DNA from: Butyrivibrio sp.
Lineage (GTDB): Bacteria; Bacillota; Clostridia; Lachnospirales; Lachnospiraceae
Direction of reading: 5' to 3'
DNA length: 64,000 nucleotides
NCBI GenBank assembly: GCA_017470505.1
Contig: JAFUYO010000036.1
Location: forward strand, 21,371-85,370
A program made the position numbers and the translations under genes. Numbering within the stretch: position 1 is the stretch's first letter; the number at the start of each line of letters is the position of its first letter. Under the pieces are notes generated by a model. That model did no database searches and was not told the origin of the DNA. It was given only the letters and a program-made list of their open reading frames with translations. This document shows, one piece after another, positions 34,518 to 42,836 of this stretch.

Positions 34518-36071
34518 ATGACAACTGCACAAATTGGTATTGTTATCTCTATCTTTTTGTATCTGGCAATGATGCTCCTTGTGGGCTTTGTCAGTTCAAG
34601 AGAGACAAACGATGTAAAAGATTTTTACCTCGGAGGGCGAAAGCTCGGCCCGCTGGTTACCGCCATGAGCGCCGAGGCCTCCGACATGAGTTCCTACCTT
34701 CTGATGGGCGTCCCGGGACTTGCTTACCTGACCGGTATCGCAGATGCGGGCTGGACAGCTGCGGGACTGATCGCAGGAACTTACCTGAACTGGCTCTTCA
34801 CGGCGAAGAGACTCAGAAACTACACTGAAAAGCTGGACGCAATTACCATTCCCGATTATTTCAAAAAGAGGTTTAAGGATGACAGCAACATAACCCTCTG
34901 CATAGGAGCAATCTTCATCCTTATCTTCTTCGTTCCGTACACGGCGTCGGGATTCTCTGCCTGCGGAAAGCTCTTTTCATCACTCTTTGGCATAAACTAT
35001 CAGCTGGCAATGATAGTTTCGGCGGTCATTATCGTAGGCTACACTACGACAGGAGGGTTCCTCGCGGCATCCAAGACAGACTTTATCCAGTCGATAGTAA
35101 TGACACTGGCTCTTTTATTTGTCCTTGGCTACGGCATAGTGACGGCCGGCGGACTTGGAGCGGTTATTGATAACGCAGGCGCTCTTCCAGGGTTCCTGAA
35201 TATAAGCGCTACCTATGACAACGCTGCAAATGCTGCTGCGCCCTATGGGATATTCAACAAGATCACGATGTTCTGCTGGGGACTTGGATACTTCGGAATG
35301 CCACATATCCTCCTCAGATTCATGGCGACCAGGAAGGCGAGCGAACTCACCTTATCGAGGAGGATCGCCTCAGTGTGGGTTCTTGTATCCCTTGGCATCG
35401 CTGTATTCCTCGGAGTCGTAGGAAGGGCAATGACTCAGTCAGGGGTGCTCACAAGCCTTGTCGATCCTGCAAATCCCGGAAGCTCATCCACCGCCGAGAC
35501 TCTGATCGTAGTGCTCGCGCAGCAGATAAGCGAAAACGGATTCTTCTTTGCGCTGATCGCGGGACTCGTCCTTGCGGGTATACTGGCATCTACCATGTCA
35601 ACTGCGGACTCACAGCTTATCGCAGCTTCCTCCGCAGTATCCGAGAACATCGTACAGGAGACCATCGGAATCAAGCTCTCCGAGACAGCTGCCATGCTGA
35701 CAGCAAGGGCGACACTCATAGCCGTTGCAATATTCGGAATACTCATTGCGTGGAATCCCAACAGCTCGGTATTCGGAATCGTCTCCTTTGCCTGGGCCGG
35801 TTTCGGAGCAGTGTTCGGTCCCATCATGATTCTCTCACTCTACTGGAAGCGCACAAACCGGGCAGGCGCCATCGCCGGCATGATCTCGGGAGGTCTCATG
35901 GTATTCATCTGGAAGTACCTCGTTCGCCCCATGGGCGGCGTGTGGGATCTGTATGAGCTGGCTCCCGCCTTCCTCGTAGCCATTATCGTCATCGTGGTTG
36001 TGAGCCTTCTCACCAGGGAGCCCGAAAAAGAGATCATCGACAAATTTGACCAGGTCGCCAAGATGAGCTGA
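34518..36071 (+). CDS. putP: Sodium/proline symporter (SSS family)
   Basis: This 517-residue membrane protein of the sodium:solute symporter family has about 13 hydrophobic segments. DVKDFYLGGRKLGPLVTAMSAEASDMSSYLLMGVPG matches the PutP substrate and sodium-site region, and ILASTMSTADSQLIAASSAVSENI is the family segment in helix 8. Proline is the likely substrate by similarity, but related betaine or pantothenate carriers cannot be excluded. I start at the ATG at 34518, nine bases after AGGGG; the ATG at 34512 is only four bases from it. It is monocistronic. Confidence 0.88.
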   Translation: MTTAQIGIVISIFLYLAMMLLVGFVSSRETNDVKDFYLGGRKLGPLVTAMSAEASDMSSYLLMGVPGLAYLTGIADAGWTAAGLIAGTYLNWLFTAKRLRNYTEKLDAITIPDYFKKRFKDDSNITLCIGAIFILIFFVPYTASGFSACGKLFSSLFGINYQLAMIVSAVIIVGYTTTGGFLAASKTDFIQSIVMTLALLFVLGYGIVTAGGLGAVIDNAGALPGFLNISATYDNAANAAAPYGIFNKITMFCWGLGYFGMPHILLRFMATRKASELTLSRRIASVWVLVSLGIAVFLGVVGRAMTQSGVLTSLVDPANPGSSSTAETLIVVLAQQISENGFFFALIAGLVLAGILASTMSTADSQLIAASSAVSENIVQETIGIKLSETAAMLTARATLIAVAIFGILIAWNPNSSVFGIVSFAWAGFGAVFGPIMILSLYWKRTNRAGAIAGMISGGLMVFIWKYLVRPMGGVWDLYELAPAFLVAIIVIVVVSLLTREPEKEIIDKFDQVAKMS

Positions 36072-36090
36072 TCAATTTCCTATTGGATTA

Positions 36091-36137
36091 AAAAATCTGA
36101 CTTCTGAATGTGATGTCTTATCAGAAGTCAGATTTTT
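36091..36137. terminator. Bidirectional terminator between putP and the PNP operon
   Basis: AAAAATCTGACTTCTGA (36091-36107) pairs with TCAGAAGTCAGATTTTT (36121-36137), a 17-bp perfect stem with a 13-base loop and T-runs on both strands. The stop codon of the small minus-strand gene at 36128 lies inside the stem. Confidence 0.93.
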
Positions 36138-36397
36138 TTGTTTTCCTCAAGTCTTATCCACTCGGAAAGTGACAGCGGCTCGTAGTCACTTCTCTTGCAG
36201 AAGCAGTTTATCAGGTTGCATGGAATGAAGCTCTCATGCTCCGAGTGGACCGGCGTAAAGGCGGTGTCCCTGACCTTGTCGTTCCACCTTTTTATCATGT
36301 ATTCGTTCATCTCTTCCGCGCCGGCAAAGCCCCGCTCATCCATCCTGGTGTTGAGCGCCTCGTGGAAAAAATGGCAGTCTGCTATATAGTAGATCAT
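36128..36397 (-). CDS. Shortened metallophosphoesterase-like protein, probable internal deletion
   Basis: The 89-residue product begins like a calcineurin-type phosphoesterase: [14 protein letters not shown] carries the first Asp and His ligands, and [16 protein letters not shown] matches the helix that normally precedes the GD motif. At about residue 43 it jumps to a segment ([19 protein letters not shown]) that resembles the C-terminal end of such enzymes. The GD, GNHD and GHxH motifs are missing, so it is unlikely to be catalytic. Its ATG overlaps the rnhA stop by four bases. I read it as a remnant with an in-frame deletion of roughly 80-100 residues; a genuine small protein is the alternative. 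Confidence 0.55.
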   Translation of the reverse strand: MIYYIADCHFFHEALNTRMDERGFAGAEEMNEYMIKRWNDKVRDTAFTPVHSEHESFIPCNLINCFCKRSDYEPLSLSEWIRLEENKKI

Positions 36398-36888
36398 CTT
36401 AAGTAGAGCCCTTCCCCGTCGTCGTGCAAAAGAGCCCCGGGGACGGAGTCAGCGGCTCTTGTGGCAAGACTGTCACATCTCTCGTTCTCGGGGTGGCCGT
36501 TGTGTCCCTTGACCCATATCCAGGTTATGTTGTGGGGCTTTGCTGCATTTAAAAGCCTCTTCCAGAGTTCCACGTTCTTTACCGGCTTTTTGCCGGCGGT
36601 CTTCCAGCCGTTCTTAAGCCAGTTGTCAAGCCAGCCCTCATTGAAGGCGTTTACGACATACTTGGAGTCTGAGTACATGTCAACATCGCAGGGGCGGTTC
36701 AGGTTCTCCAGCCCGATGATGGCGCCCATGAGCTCCATTCGGTTATTTGTGGTCTTGTCGTACCCTGCGCTTATCTCTTTTTCATGGACCTGCCCCCCGG
36801 CATCGACATAGCGCATCACAACACCATATCCGCCGGGTCCCTCAGGGTTTCCGCGCGCTGAACCGTCTGAAAAAATGCTTACCTTCAT
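36394..36888 (-). CDS. rnhA: Ribonuclease HI
   Basis: RNase HI cleaves RNA in RNA-DNA hybrids. The 164-residue protein has all four catalytic carboxylates in family context: [18 protein letters not shown] (Asp), [10 protein letters not shown] (Glu), [11 protein letters not shown] (Asp) and [11 protein letters not shown] (Asp), with the HNGHPENE loop before the last. No N-terminal hybrid-binding domain is present. The ATG at 36888 overlaps the stop of the MutS-like gene (ATGA), and the end overlaps the shortened phosphoesterase gene, so all three are translationally coupled. Confidence 0.95.
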   Translation of the reverse strand: MKVSIFSDGSARGNPEGPGGYGVVMRYVDAGGQVHEKEISAGYDKTTNNRMELMGAIIGLENLNRPCDVDMYSDSKYVVNAFNEGWLDNWLKNGWKTAGKKPVKNVELWKRLLNAAKPHNITWIWVKGHNGHPENERCDSLATRAADSVPGALLHDDGEGLYLR

Positions 36889-38564
36889 GTCTTCTCCCAT
36901 TTTCCTTCTCTTGTGAAAGCATCAGCTTTTTTCTGTGCTTTCTCAACTACCCTAAGGTCGTAACCAAGTACTCCCAAAAGCTTTATTGCATTTCTCGTAG
37001 TGGCGGCGCCGATCCGTATCCTGTAGTCAAATTTAACATCGTCACCCGAGATGTCTCCCTCAAAGTGACAGACATCGAAGCAGTCATCCAAAAGAGCTGT
37101 GAGCTCAATATCGTGCGTCGCAGCAAAGCAGGTGACGTTCCTTGCTGAGAGCTCCCTTAGTATCTCCGTCGATGCCGCTATCCTCTCAACGGTATTGGTG
37201 CCGCGAAGGACCTCGTCGACAAAGCACAGAACTCTTCTGCCCTCCTCCCCCGCTGCGTCAAGTATCCTCTTAATAGACTTGATCTCAACCATGTAGTAGC
37301 TCTCGCCCATAAAGATGTCGTCGCGAAGAGCCATTGATGAGTACACCCTGTAAAAAGGCGCCCTGTAGGATGACGAAAGGCTCGTGTGTATGCTCTGTGA
37401 AAGACATGCATTTATGGCGCAGGTCTTAAGGAAGGTGGATTTTCCCGAGGCATTTGAGCCTGTAAGGAGAACTCCCCTTTTTGTAGTGATGTCGTTTGGA
37501 ACCGCCGACTCAATAAGAGGATGGATCAGTTCTTTTGCGTCGTAACCTGATCCCGTAAATTCGGGCAGAGAGTATCTGCCGTCAAACGATGCGCGAAAGC
37601 ATGCGACAGAGATTTCCGCCTCTATCCTTCCCGTGATCCTAAGAATATCGTCGAGCCTGTCCTTTTTTTGCATGATCTGACGGTACATCTGGTTGAACTT
37701 TATTATGTCGATGTGGGTCACCATCCTGACATAGTCCATGACAAGGTCCACGGGGTTTCCGCTTGAGTTCATCCCGGTGGGCGACAGGATTATGTCCGCC
37801 CCCGCCTTAAAAGACCCGAGCTCGGATGCCGCTTTCTTCAGCTCCTCCATGTCTTTGGCAAAAGCCGCCTCTCTTACTCCCGAAAAAGAGCCGACTCCCT
37901 TTATCACCCTCATTATGTAGCCGTAGGTCACAAGATACGGATCGATCTGCGCCTTTATCTGAAAGTACATGACGATCTGAGCGAGCATCAGCACGATCAG
38001 AGCCACAAATCCAAGAGCGAAATTAAAAAAGCATAAAAGGACAGAGAGCGCCATGAGAAGGAGCATCACAAAGTGCCTTGCGTTTGTGCTTATCCTGGCG
38101 CTGTCCAGAAAATCAAGATAGTCATATATTGAATACTTGCTGCTCTTACCTATATCCGCGTAGATGAGCTGCATCCTGAGCCTGAAGTCCCTGTTCTTCA
38201 AAAAGACCTGAACCTGCTCCTCAAAGAACGCAAAATCATCTTCCATCTCAGGGCACCTCAGCATATAGTAGAGGTACTCCTCGCCCGCAGCAGAGAGGCA
38301 GTAGTTCATCCTCTTGTAGACGCTGTCCATGTCAAGGTCGTTCCAGGTGATGTCGTCAATGTAAAAGCTCTCCGTGTGCTTTTTGAAATAGCCCGTGATA
38401 TGGGACAGCTCCCCCTCTTTGTACTCTCTCTCAGGTGCCTTTCCGTAGTTGTTATTCAGTTTTTCCGTGAGCCTTTTTCTGGCATTTTGTCTGTCGCGCA
38501 GCCCCAATAAAAAAGCTGCGACTATGACCGCCAGAATAACGCCCAGAATTGTATATAGGTCCAT
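36885..38564 (-). CDS. Membrane-anchored MutS-family ATPase
   Basis: The 559-residue protein has a C-terminal MutS-type ABC ATPase: Walker [17 protein letters not shown] near residue 362, [12 protein letters not shown], Walker [16 protein letters not shown] and ATHDIELT. It lacks the mismatch-recognition domain I of true MutS. Instead it has an N-terminal membrane helix (residues 1-21) and two more hydrophobic helices at about 165-205, placing the ATPase at the membrane. MutS-like proteins of this layout are known but poorly characterised. It begins two bases after the amidohydrolase stop and is coupled to rnhA, hinting at nucleic-acid metabolism. Confidence 0.82.
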   Translation of the reverse strand: MDLYTILGVILAVIVAAFLLGLRDRQNARKRLTEKLNNNYGKAPEREYKEGELSHITGYFKKHTESFYIDDITWNDLDMDSVYKRMNYCLSAAGEEYLYYMLRCPEMEDDFAFFEEQVQVFLKNRDFRLRMQLIYADIGKSSKYSIYDYLDFLDSARISTNARHFVMLLLMALSVLLCFFNFALGFVALIVLMLAQIVMYFQIKAQIDPYLVTYGYIMRVIKGVGSFSGVREAAFAKDMEELKKAASELGSFKAGADIILSPTGMNSSGNPVDLVMDYVRMVTHIDIIKFNQMYRQIMQKKDRLDDILRITGRIEAEISVACFRASFDGRYSLPEFTGSGYDAKELIHPLIESAVPNDITTKRGVLLTGSNASGKSTFLKTCAINACLSQSIHTSLSSSYRAPFYRVYSSMALRDDIFMGESYYMVEIKSIKRILDAAGEEGRRVLCFVDEVLRGTNTVERIAASTEILRELSARNVTCFAATHDIELTALLDDCFDVCHFEGDISGDDVKFDYRIRIGAATTRNAIKLLGVLGYDLRVVEKAQKKADAFTREGKWEKT

Positions 38565-38566
38565 TG

Positions 38567-39868
38567 TCAGGCGTATATCCTTTTACTTATTCTCATGGCC
38601 TCTTCGTATATCTTCGAAGGCTCCTCTCCGATAAAGAACTCCCCGTTCTCGTAGCGGATTATACCGCCTATCATGGTCAGCTTCACGTTGTCCTTGCTGC
38701 CGCTGTAGACGATGTTCTTAACTATATTGTTGACAGGCTGCATGTTTGGCCTGTCCATATCGAGCATTATTATGTCCGCCTTTTTGCCCGGTGCAAGTAC
38801 GTCGCAGTCATAAAGCCCCATTGCGTGAGCTCCGTTTACGGTGGCCATCTTAAGGACCTCCGTTGCGGGAACGCTCTTTGCATTCATGTCCTTTAACTTG
38901 GCAAGTCCCGTCACAAGGAACATCTCCCTGAACATATCAAGGCAGTTGTTGCTGGCAGGACCGTCCGTCCCGATCGCGACCGGTATCCCCTTCTCAAGGT
39001 ATTTGGCGATCGGTGCGATGCCGCTTGCAAGCTTGGTGTTGGAGCCGGGATTTGTCACAACATAAAGGCCTCTATTTTTCATGATCTTTCTGTCATTGTC
39101 GCTTGTCCAGACCATGTGATATCCGCCGCCTCCAAAGTCAAAGAGGCCAAGTGAGTCAAACAGTTCAACCGGCGTGCATCCGTACCTGTCCATGCACTCC
39201 CTTGTCTCTTTCTCAGTCTCCTGGATGTGAGCCCAGAAGGGCGCCTTGTACTTATGGACGAGCTTTGCGGTATCCTCCAACAGCTCCCTCGAGCAGGTGT
39301 ACTCTGCGTGAAGCCCCAGGATAAATGAGTTGTAATCATCGATGCCGTTTATCTTGTTGTAGTAATCTTCCAACAGTTCCAGCGACTGGCTGAAGTTGTT
39401 CACGCAGCTGGTCTGCACGCACCTGAAGCCGCACTCCGCGAACGCTTTTGCGACCGAGTACGGCGTCAGGTACATCTCAAAAGCTGCTGTCATGCCGCTT
39501 GTGAGGTACTCCATGATAGATATCTTGGACAGGTGGCAGATGTCCTCGGCAGTCATCTTCGCCTCAATTGGGAATATCGCATTATTCAGCCACTCATCGA
39601 GAGGAAGGTCGTCGGCCTTTGACCTCATGAGTGTCATCGCAGAGTGGGTGTGGGCATTCTTAAAGCCGGGCATCAAGAGATTCCCCCTGCAGTCGATCTT
39701 CCTGTCCCACTCTATGTATCTGCCCTCTTTGGTCTGTGCAAATTCATCTGCCTCCGTGTCACTTCCGACAAACAGTATACTGTCACCCGTAACCCATATC
39801 TGACCGCAGAAGACGTCTTCATCATCTCTCATGGTTAAAATTCTTGCATTGTAAAAAAGTATATTCAT
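38567..39868 (-). CDS. Amidohydrolase, probable SAH/MTA or related purine deaminase
   Basis: This 433-residue metal-dependent amidohydrolase of the TRZ/ATZ-MtaD group probably deaminates an adenine or guanine-type ring. The metal ligands are in GFKNAHTHSAMTLMRS (HxH), LGLHAEYTCSRELL (His), APFWAHIQETEKE (His) and IGTDGPASNNCLDM (Asp). The C-terminal composite domain closes with DIIMLDMDRPNMQP. MtaD-type deaminases act on methylthioadenosine or S-adenosylhomocysteine. Its place three bases after purine nucleoside phosphorylase supports a purine-salvage role, with deamination followed by phosphorolysis. Confidence 0.85.
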   Translation of the reverse strand: MNILFYNARILTMRDDEDVFCGQIWVTGDSILFVGSDTEADEFAQTKEGRYIEWDRKIDCRGNLLMPGFKNAHTHSAMTLMRSKADDLPLDEWLNNAIFPIEAKMTAEDICHLSKISIMEYLTSGMTAAFEMYLTPYSVAKAFAECGFRCVQTSCVNNFSQSLELLEDYYNKINGIDDYNSFILGLHAEYTCSRELLEDTAKLVHKYKAPFWAHIQETEKETRECMDRYGCTPVELFDSLGLFDFGGGGYHMVWTSDNDRKIMKNRGLYVVTNPGSNTKLASGIAPIAKYLEKGIPVAIGTDGPASNNCLDMFREMFLVTGLAKLKDMNAKSVPATEVLKMATVNGAHAMGLYDCDVLAPGKKADIIMLDMDRPNMQPVNNIVKNIVYSGSKDNVKLTMIGGIIRYENGEFFIGEEPSKIYEEAMRISKRIYA

Positions 39869-39871
39869 ATG

Positions 39872-40696
39872 TCAGAACCTCTTTATTGACTCTGAAACAA
39901 GTTTTGTGAAAAGCGGTGCCGCCTTGTCAGCCGCCTCCTGTACCTCCTCATGTGAGAGAGCCTCACCGTTTATCCCTGCTGCCAGATTGCTGATACAGGA
40001 TACTCCGCACACCTTTATCCCCATGTGGTTGGCGGCGATTGCCTCGACAACCGTGCTCATGCCAACTGCCGATACTCCAAGTTTTCCAAGAAGGCTTATC
40101 TCAGCAGGCGACTCGAAGGACGGGCCGGTGAGCTGGCAGTAAACTCCCTCCTTGAGGTCGATATTATTTTCATGCGCGATGGTTCTTATTTCGTCGCACA
40201 GATCCTTTTGGTAGACACTGCTCATATCCGGGAATCTGGGCCCGAGCTCGTCAAAGTTTGCACCGATCAGAGGGTTGGGCGCAAAGATGGAGACGTGGTC
40301 AGTTATCAGCATCAGATCTCCCGCATTAAAGCCCTCTCCGAGTCCTCCTGCGGCATTTGTGAGGAAAAGAACTTTTGCTCCGAGAAGCCCCATAAGCCTT
40401 ATGGGAAGTACGACATCACTGATGTCATATCCCTCGTAGAAGTGAACCCTTCCCTTCATGCAAACTATTTTTTTATCGCCGAGGCGCCCGAAGATAAACT
40501 TTCCGGCGTGTCCCGGAACAGTCGACACAGGAAATCCCGGGATGTCACTGTAGGAAACCTCTGTCTCCACATCTATGTTGTCAGCAAAAGCCCCAAGGCC
40601 GGAGCCCAGTATGAGGGCAACCTCCGGCTCAAAGTCAGTGACCTTCCTCACTGCCTCTTTACACTTTATAAGTTTTTCATAAGCTTCATTCTGCAT
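39872..40696 (-). CDS. Purine nucleoside phosphorylase (trimeric type)
   Basis: This enzyme splits purine nucleosides (typically inosine and guanosine) to base and ribose 1-phosphate. The 274-residue protein has the phosphate-binding VALILGSGLGAFAD, VPGHAGKFIFG, RVHFYEGY and the signature LFLTNAAGGLGEGFNAGDLMLITDH. ALNAxGxN-type residues appear in GVSCISNLAAGING. Length and motifs fit the trimeric PNP class rather than hexameric DeoD; Firmicute names for this class are punA or pupG. It is the first gene of a five-gene operon with its own promoter and a leader hairpin. Confidence 0.93.
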   Translation of the reverse strand: MQNEAYEKLIKCKEAVRKVTDFEPEVALILGSGLGAFADNIDVETEVSYSDIPGFPVSTVPGHAGKFIFGRLGDKKIVCMKGRVHFYEGYDISDVVLPIRLMGLLGAKVLFLTNAAGGLGEGFNAGDLMLITDHVSIFAPNPLIGANFDELGPRFPDMSSVYQKDLCDEIRTIAHENNIDLKEGVYCQLTGPSFESPAEISLLGKLGVSAVGMSTVVEAIAANHMGIKVCGVSCISNLAAGINGEALSHEEVQEAADKAAPLFTKLVSESIKRF

Positions 40697-40731
40697 GCAA
40701 TCACCTCTCTAAATAAATGGTATGATGAGCG

Positions 40732-40760
40732 GGCCAAAAGTCCGACCCGGACTTTTGACC
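40732..40760 (-). promoter_or_regulatory. Leader hairpin of the purine nucleoside phosphorylase operon
   Basis: On the minus strand CAAAAGTCC and GGACTTTTG form a 9-bp stem, extended by outer GG/CC pairs, around GGGTC. It lies about 10 bases after the predicted transcription start and 35 bases before the gene. No T-run follows, so it is more likely an mRNA-stability or regulatory element than a terminator. Confidence 0.5.
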
Positions 40761-40776
40761 CTGACATCATTAGTAT

Positions 40777-40805
40777 ATCATAATTGAAATGGTGAGTGGC
40801 AGCAA
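40777..40805 (-). promoter_or_regulatory. Promoter of the purine nucleoside phosphorylase operon
   Basis: On the minus strand TTGCTG (40800-40805) and TATGAT (40777-40782) are spaced by 17 bases. A TATACT lies five bases further on and could be an alternative -10. It starts about 25 bases beyond the stop of the serine-hydrolase gene. Confidence 0.5.
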
Positions 40806-40826
40806 GGTGCGCCTTGCCTGCTTAAA

Positions 40827-42809
40827 TCAAACACCACCGGGCTTTCCCCTGGCGACCGGCTGCATCGTGCCCGTCAGGGCAAGGCTTAGCGCCTCCTTCA
40901 TTCCGCCCTTCATAAATCTTGCTATGAACGGATTTGCAGATTCAATTCCGTCGGTTGCAAGGCTCTCTATGGCACTCTTTAACATATCCGTGCCCGGAGT
41001 CTCAAAGAACCTCACTTCTATTCCGGAAGGAGCTGATGAAATCTTTTCTGTTTCTGCAGCTGTATGCGGGCCGGTTTCCTGATTGTCCTCAAAGTACACA
41101 TTCAGTATGCGAAGGCACGCCTCCTCGAGGAAATATATCTCATTTCGCAGAACCGCCCTGCCGTACTCATCCCTTGTAAGGCAGGACTTAACCGCCACCT
41201 TGTAGTTCTCGCCGTGCATGTTGATGTCGCTCACATATCTTTTGCCGCTAAAGCTGCACCTTAAGCGAAATATGTTCTCGCCCTCATATATGTCCATGAA
41301 AAAAGCTCTGTCGCTCTCAAGTCTGAAGCCGATGCTCCTGATGCCGTCAGTGAAGTTGTTGTGGACCACCTGCATCATTATGGGAAAGATACCGACTCCC
41401 GTTGTCTCAAGGTCATACTTTGAGTCTGATATTCTCTTTAGAAAAGCCTTTGACATAGTGTTTCCGATATTTCCAAAAGGAACAGGTCCTCTTCTTCCCT
41501 CAGCCAAAACTCCCGGCAAAAAGACTTCCGGAGGAAAAGCGCTTATCCTGCCGGGCCTTGCTGCCCTTCGCACGTGCCTTGTGCGCCGGGTACTTCCCGA
41601 AGTCATGGCTGAGCTTTTATCTCTCCAGCCGCCTCCTGTTATGGAAAGCATGCAGGTCTCACCCTTTCCCTCAGCCAGGACTATGGCGCGCCTTAGTCTT
41701 TCAGAGGCTTTACTCTCTTCGGGTAGTGGTTCATCTGATACCTTAAGCTCTTTCATGGCAGCCCTTACCTTAAGCGCCATGTTGCTCGTCTGGAATATCT
41801 CCCTGTTACCGGCGTTTGTGACAATTACCATATCGAGGTCAGGATAAACAAAGACGTTCTGCCCGAGCATGCCGTTGAAAGCATATGAGCCCTTCCTGTC
41901 GTCATTGATCCAGATCTGGTATCCGTAGTGAGGATTGTCCTCGCTGTCCGTGACGATCTGCCAGGCCGTCGACTCGACGATCCACTGCCTTGGGATTATC
42001 CTTTTTCCATTGTAAACGCCGTTATTCAGGTACATGACTCCGAGCTTTGCCATGTCCTCTGCTCTCATGAAAAGACCCCAGCCGCCCTTTGTTATGCTCT
42101 GAGGGCAGCTCTCCCAGAACACTCTCTTTATGCCCATGGGATCAAATATCCTCTCCCTGCAGAAGTCAAAGAGCGACTGCCCTGTTATCTCAGTAACGAT
42201 TGCCGAGAGCATATAGGAATTCATGCTGTTGTATTCAAATCTTGTCCCCGGCTCAAATTTGACAGGTGACTCAAAAAAGCTCCTTCTCCAGTCGTTGCCG
42301 CTCACAGCGCCCGCCTCGTTGAACTCGACGCCGCTCGACATGTCGAGAAGATTTTTGACCGTGATGGGTCTTTTGAACATATTGAAGGTTCCCATCCTGG
42401 CTCCGAATATGTCGCTCAGCCTATCTTCAAGGGAGAGCTTTTTTTCGCTAACCAAAAGACCTATCGCCATACCTGTGATGCTCTTGCACATCGAGTAGGT
42501 GACATGCCACATATCCATGTCGTAGGGGTAAAAGGCGCACTCTGCTATCACCCTGCCGTGGCGCAGGGCAATAAACTTGTGGATGTGCGAATCCTTATCC
42601 TCAGAGAGCTCTTTTATCAGGTCAGCAAAAAAAGCAGAACTTACGCCCTGGGACTCGGGAGTTGTTCTCTCCAGAAACTCCTCATCCGGGTATGGGAGAG
42701 AATTAAAAGCCCTCTTCTGGGGCTCGTAGTCCACCTTGCTGATCTCGCCGGTCTGACGGCCTATCAGCTTAAGGAGAAGCTCTCCCACGTAAAGTTCTGC
42801 TCTTGGCAT
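40827..42809 (-). CDS. Beta-lactamase-fold serine hydrolase with C-terminal extension
   Basis: The first 380 residues form a class C beta-lactamase/penicillin-binding-like hydrolase: the nucleophile motif SMCKSITG (SxxK) near residue 109, the tyrosine motif FEYNSMNSYML, and a later NGMLGQNVFVYP region in the place of the third motif. No signal peptide is visible, so it seems cytosolic; substrates may be esters or amides rather than antibiotics. About 200 further residues have no family I recognise. An Arg/Pro-rich stretch at about residues 400-440 looks out of character and might be a local frameshift pair. The gene follows the metal-efflux ATPase by 27 bases. Confidence 0.8.
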   Translation of the reverse strand: MPRAELYVGELLLKLIGRQTGEISKVDYEPQKRAFNSLPYPDEEFLERTTPESQGVSSAFFADLIKELSEDKDSHIHKFIALRHGRVIAECAFYPYDMDMWHVTYSMCKSITGMAIGLLVSEKKLSLEDRLSDIFGARMGTFNMFKRPITVKNLLDMSSGVEFNEAGAVSGNDWRRSFFESPVKFEPGTRFEYNSMNSYMLSAIVTEITGQSLFDFCRERIFDPMGIKRVFWESCPQSITKGGWGLFMRAEDMAKLGVMYLNNGVYNGKRIIPRQWIVESTAWQIVTDSEDNPHYGYQIWINDDRKGSYAFNGMLGQNVFVYPDLDMVIVTNAGNREIFQTSNMALKVRAAMKELKVSDEPLPEESKASERLRRAIVLAEGKGETCMLSITGGGWRDKSSAMTSGSTRRTRHVRRAARPGRISAFPPEVFLPGVLAEGRRGPVPFGNIGNTMSKAFLKRISDSKYDLETTGVGIFPIMMQVVHNNFTDGIRSIGFRLESDRAFFMDIYEGENIFRLRCSFSGKRYVSDINMHGENYKVAVKSCLTRDEYGRAVLRNEIYFLEEACLRILNVYFEDNQETGPHTAAETEKISSAPSGIEVRFFETPGTDMLKSAIESLATDGIESANPFIARFMKGGMKEALSLALTGTMQPVARGKPGGV

Positions 42810-42836
42810 ATATGTTCCTCCGTTTAGTGCGTGGCA

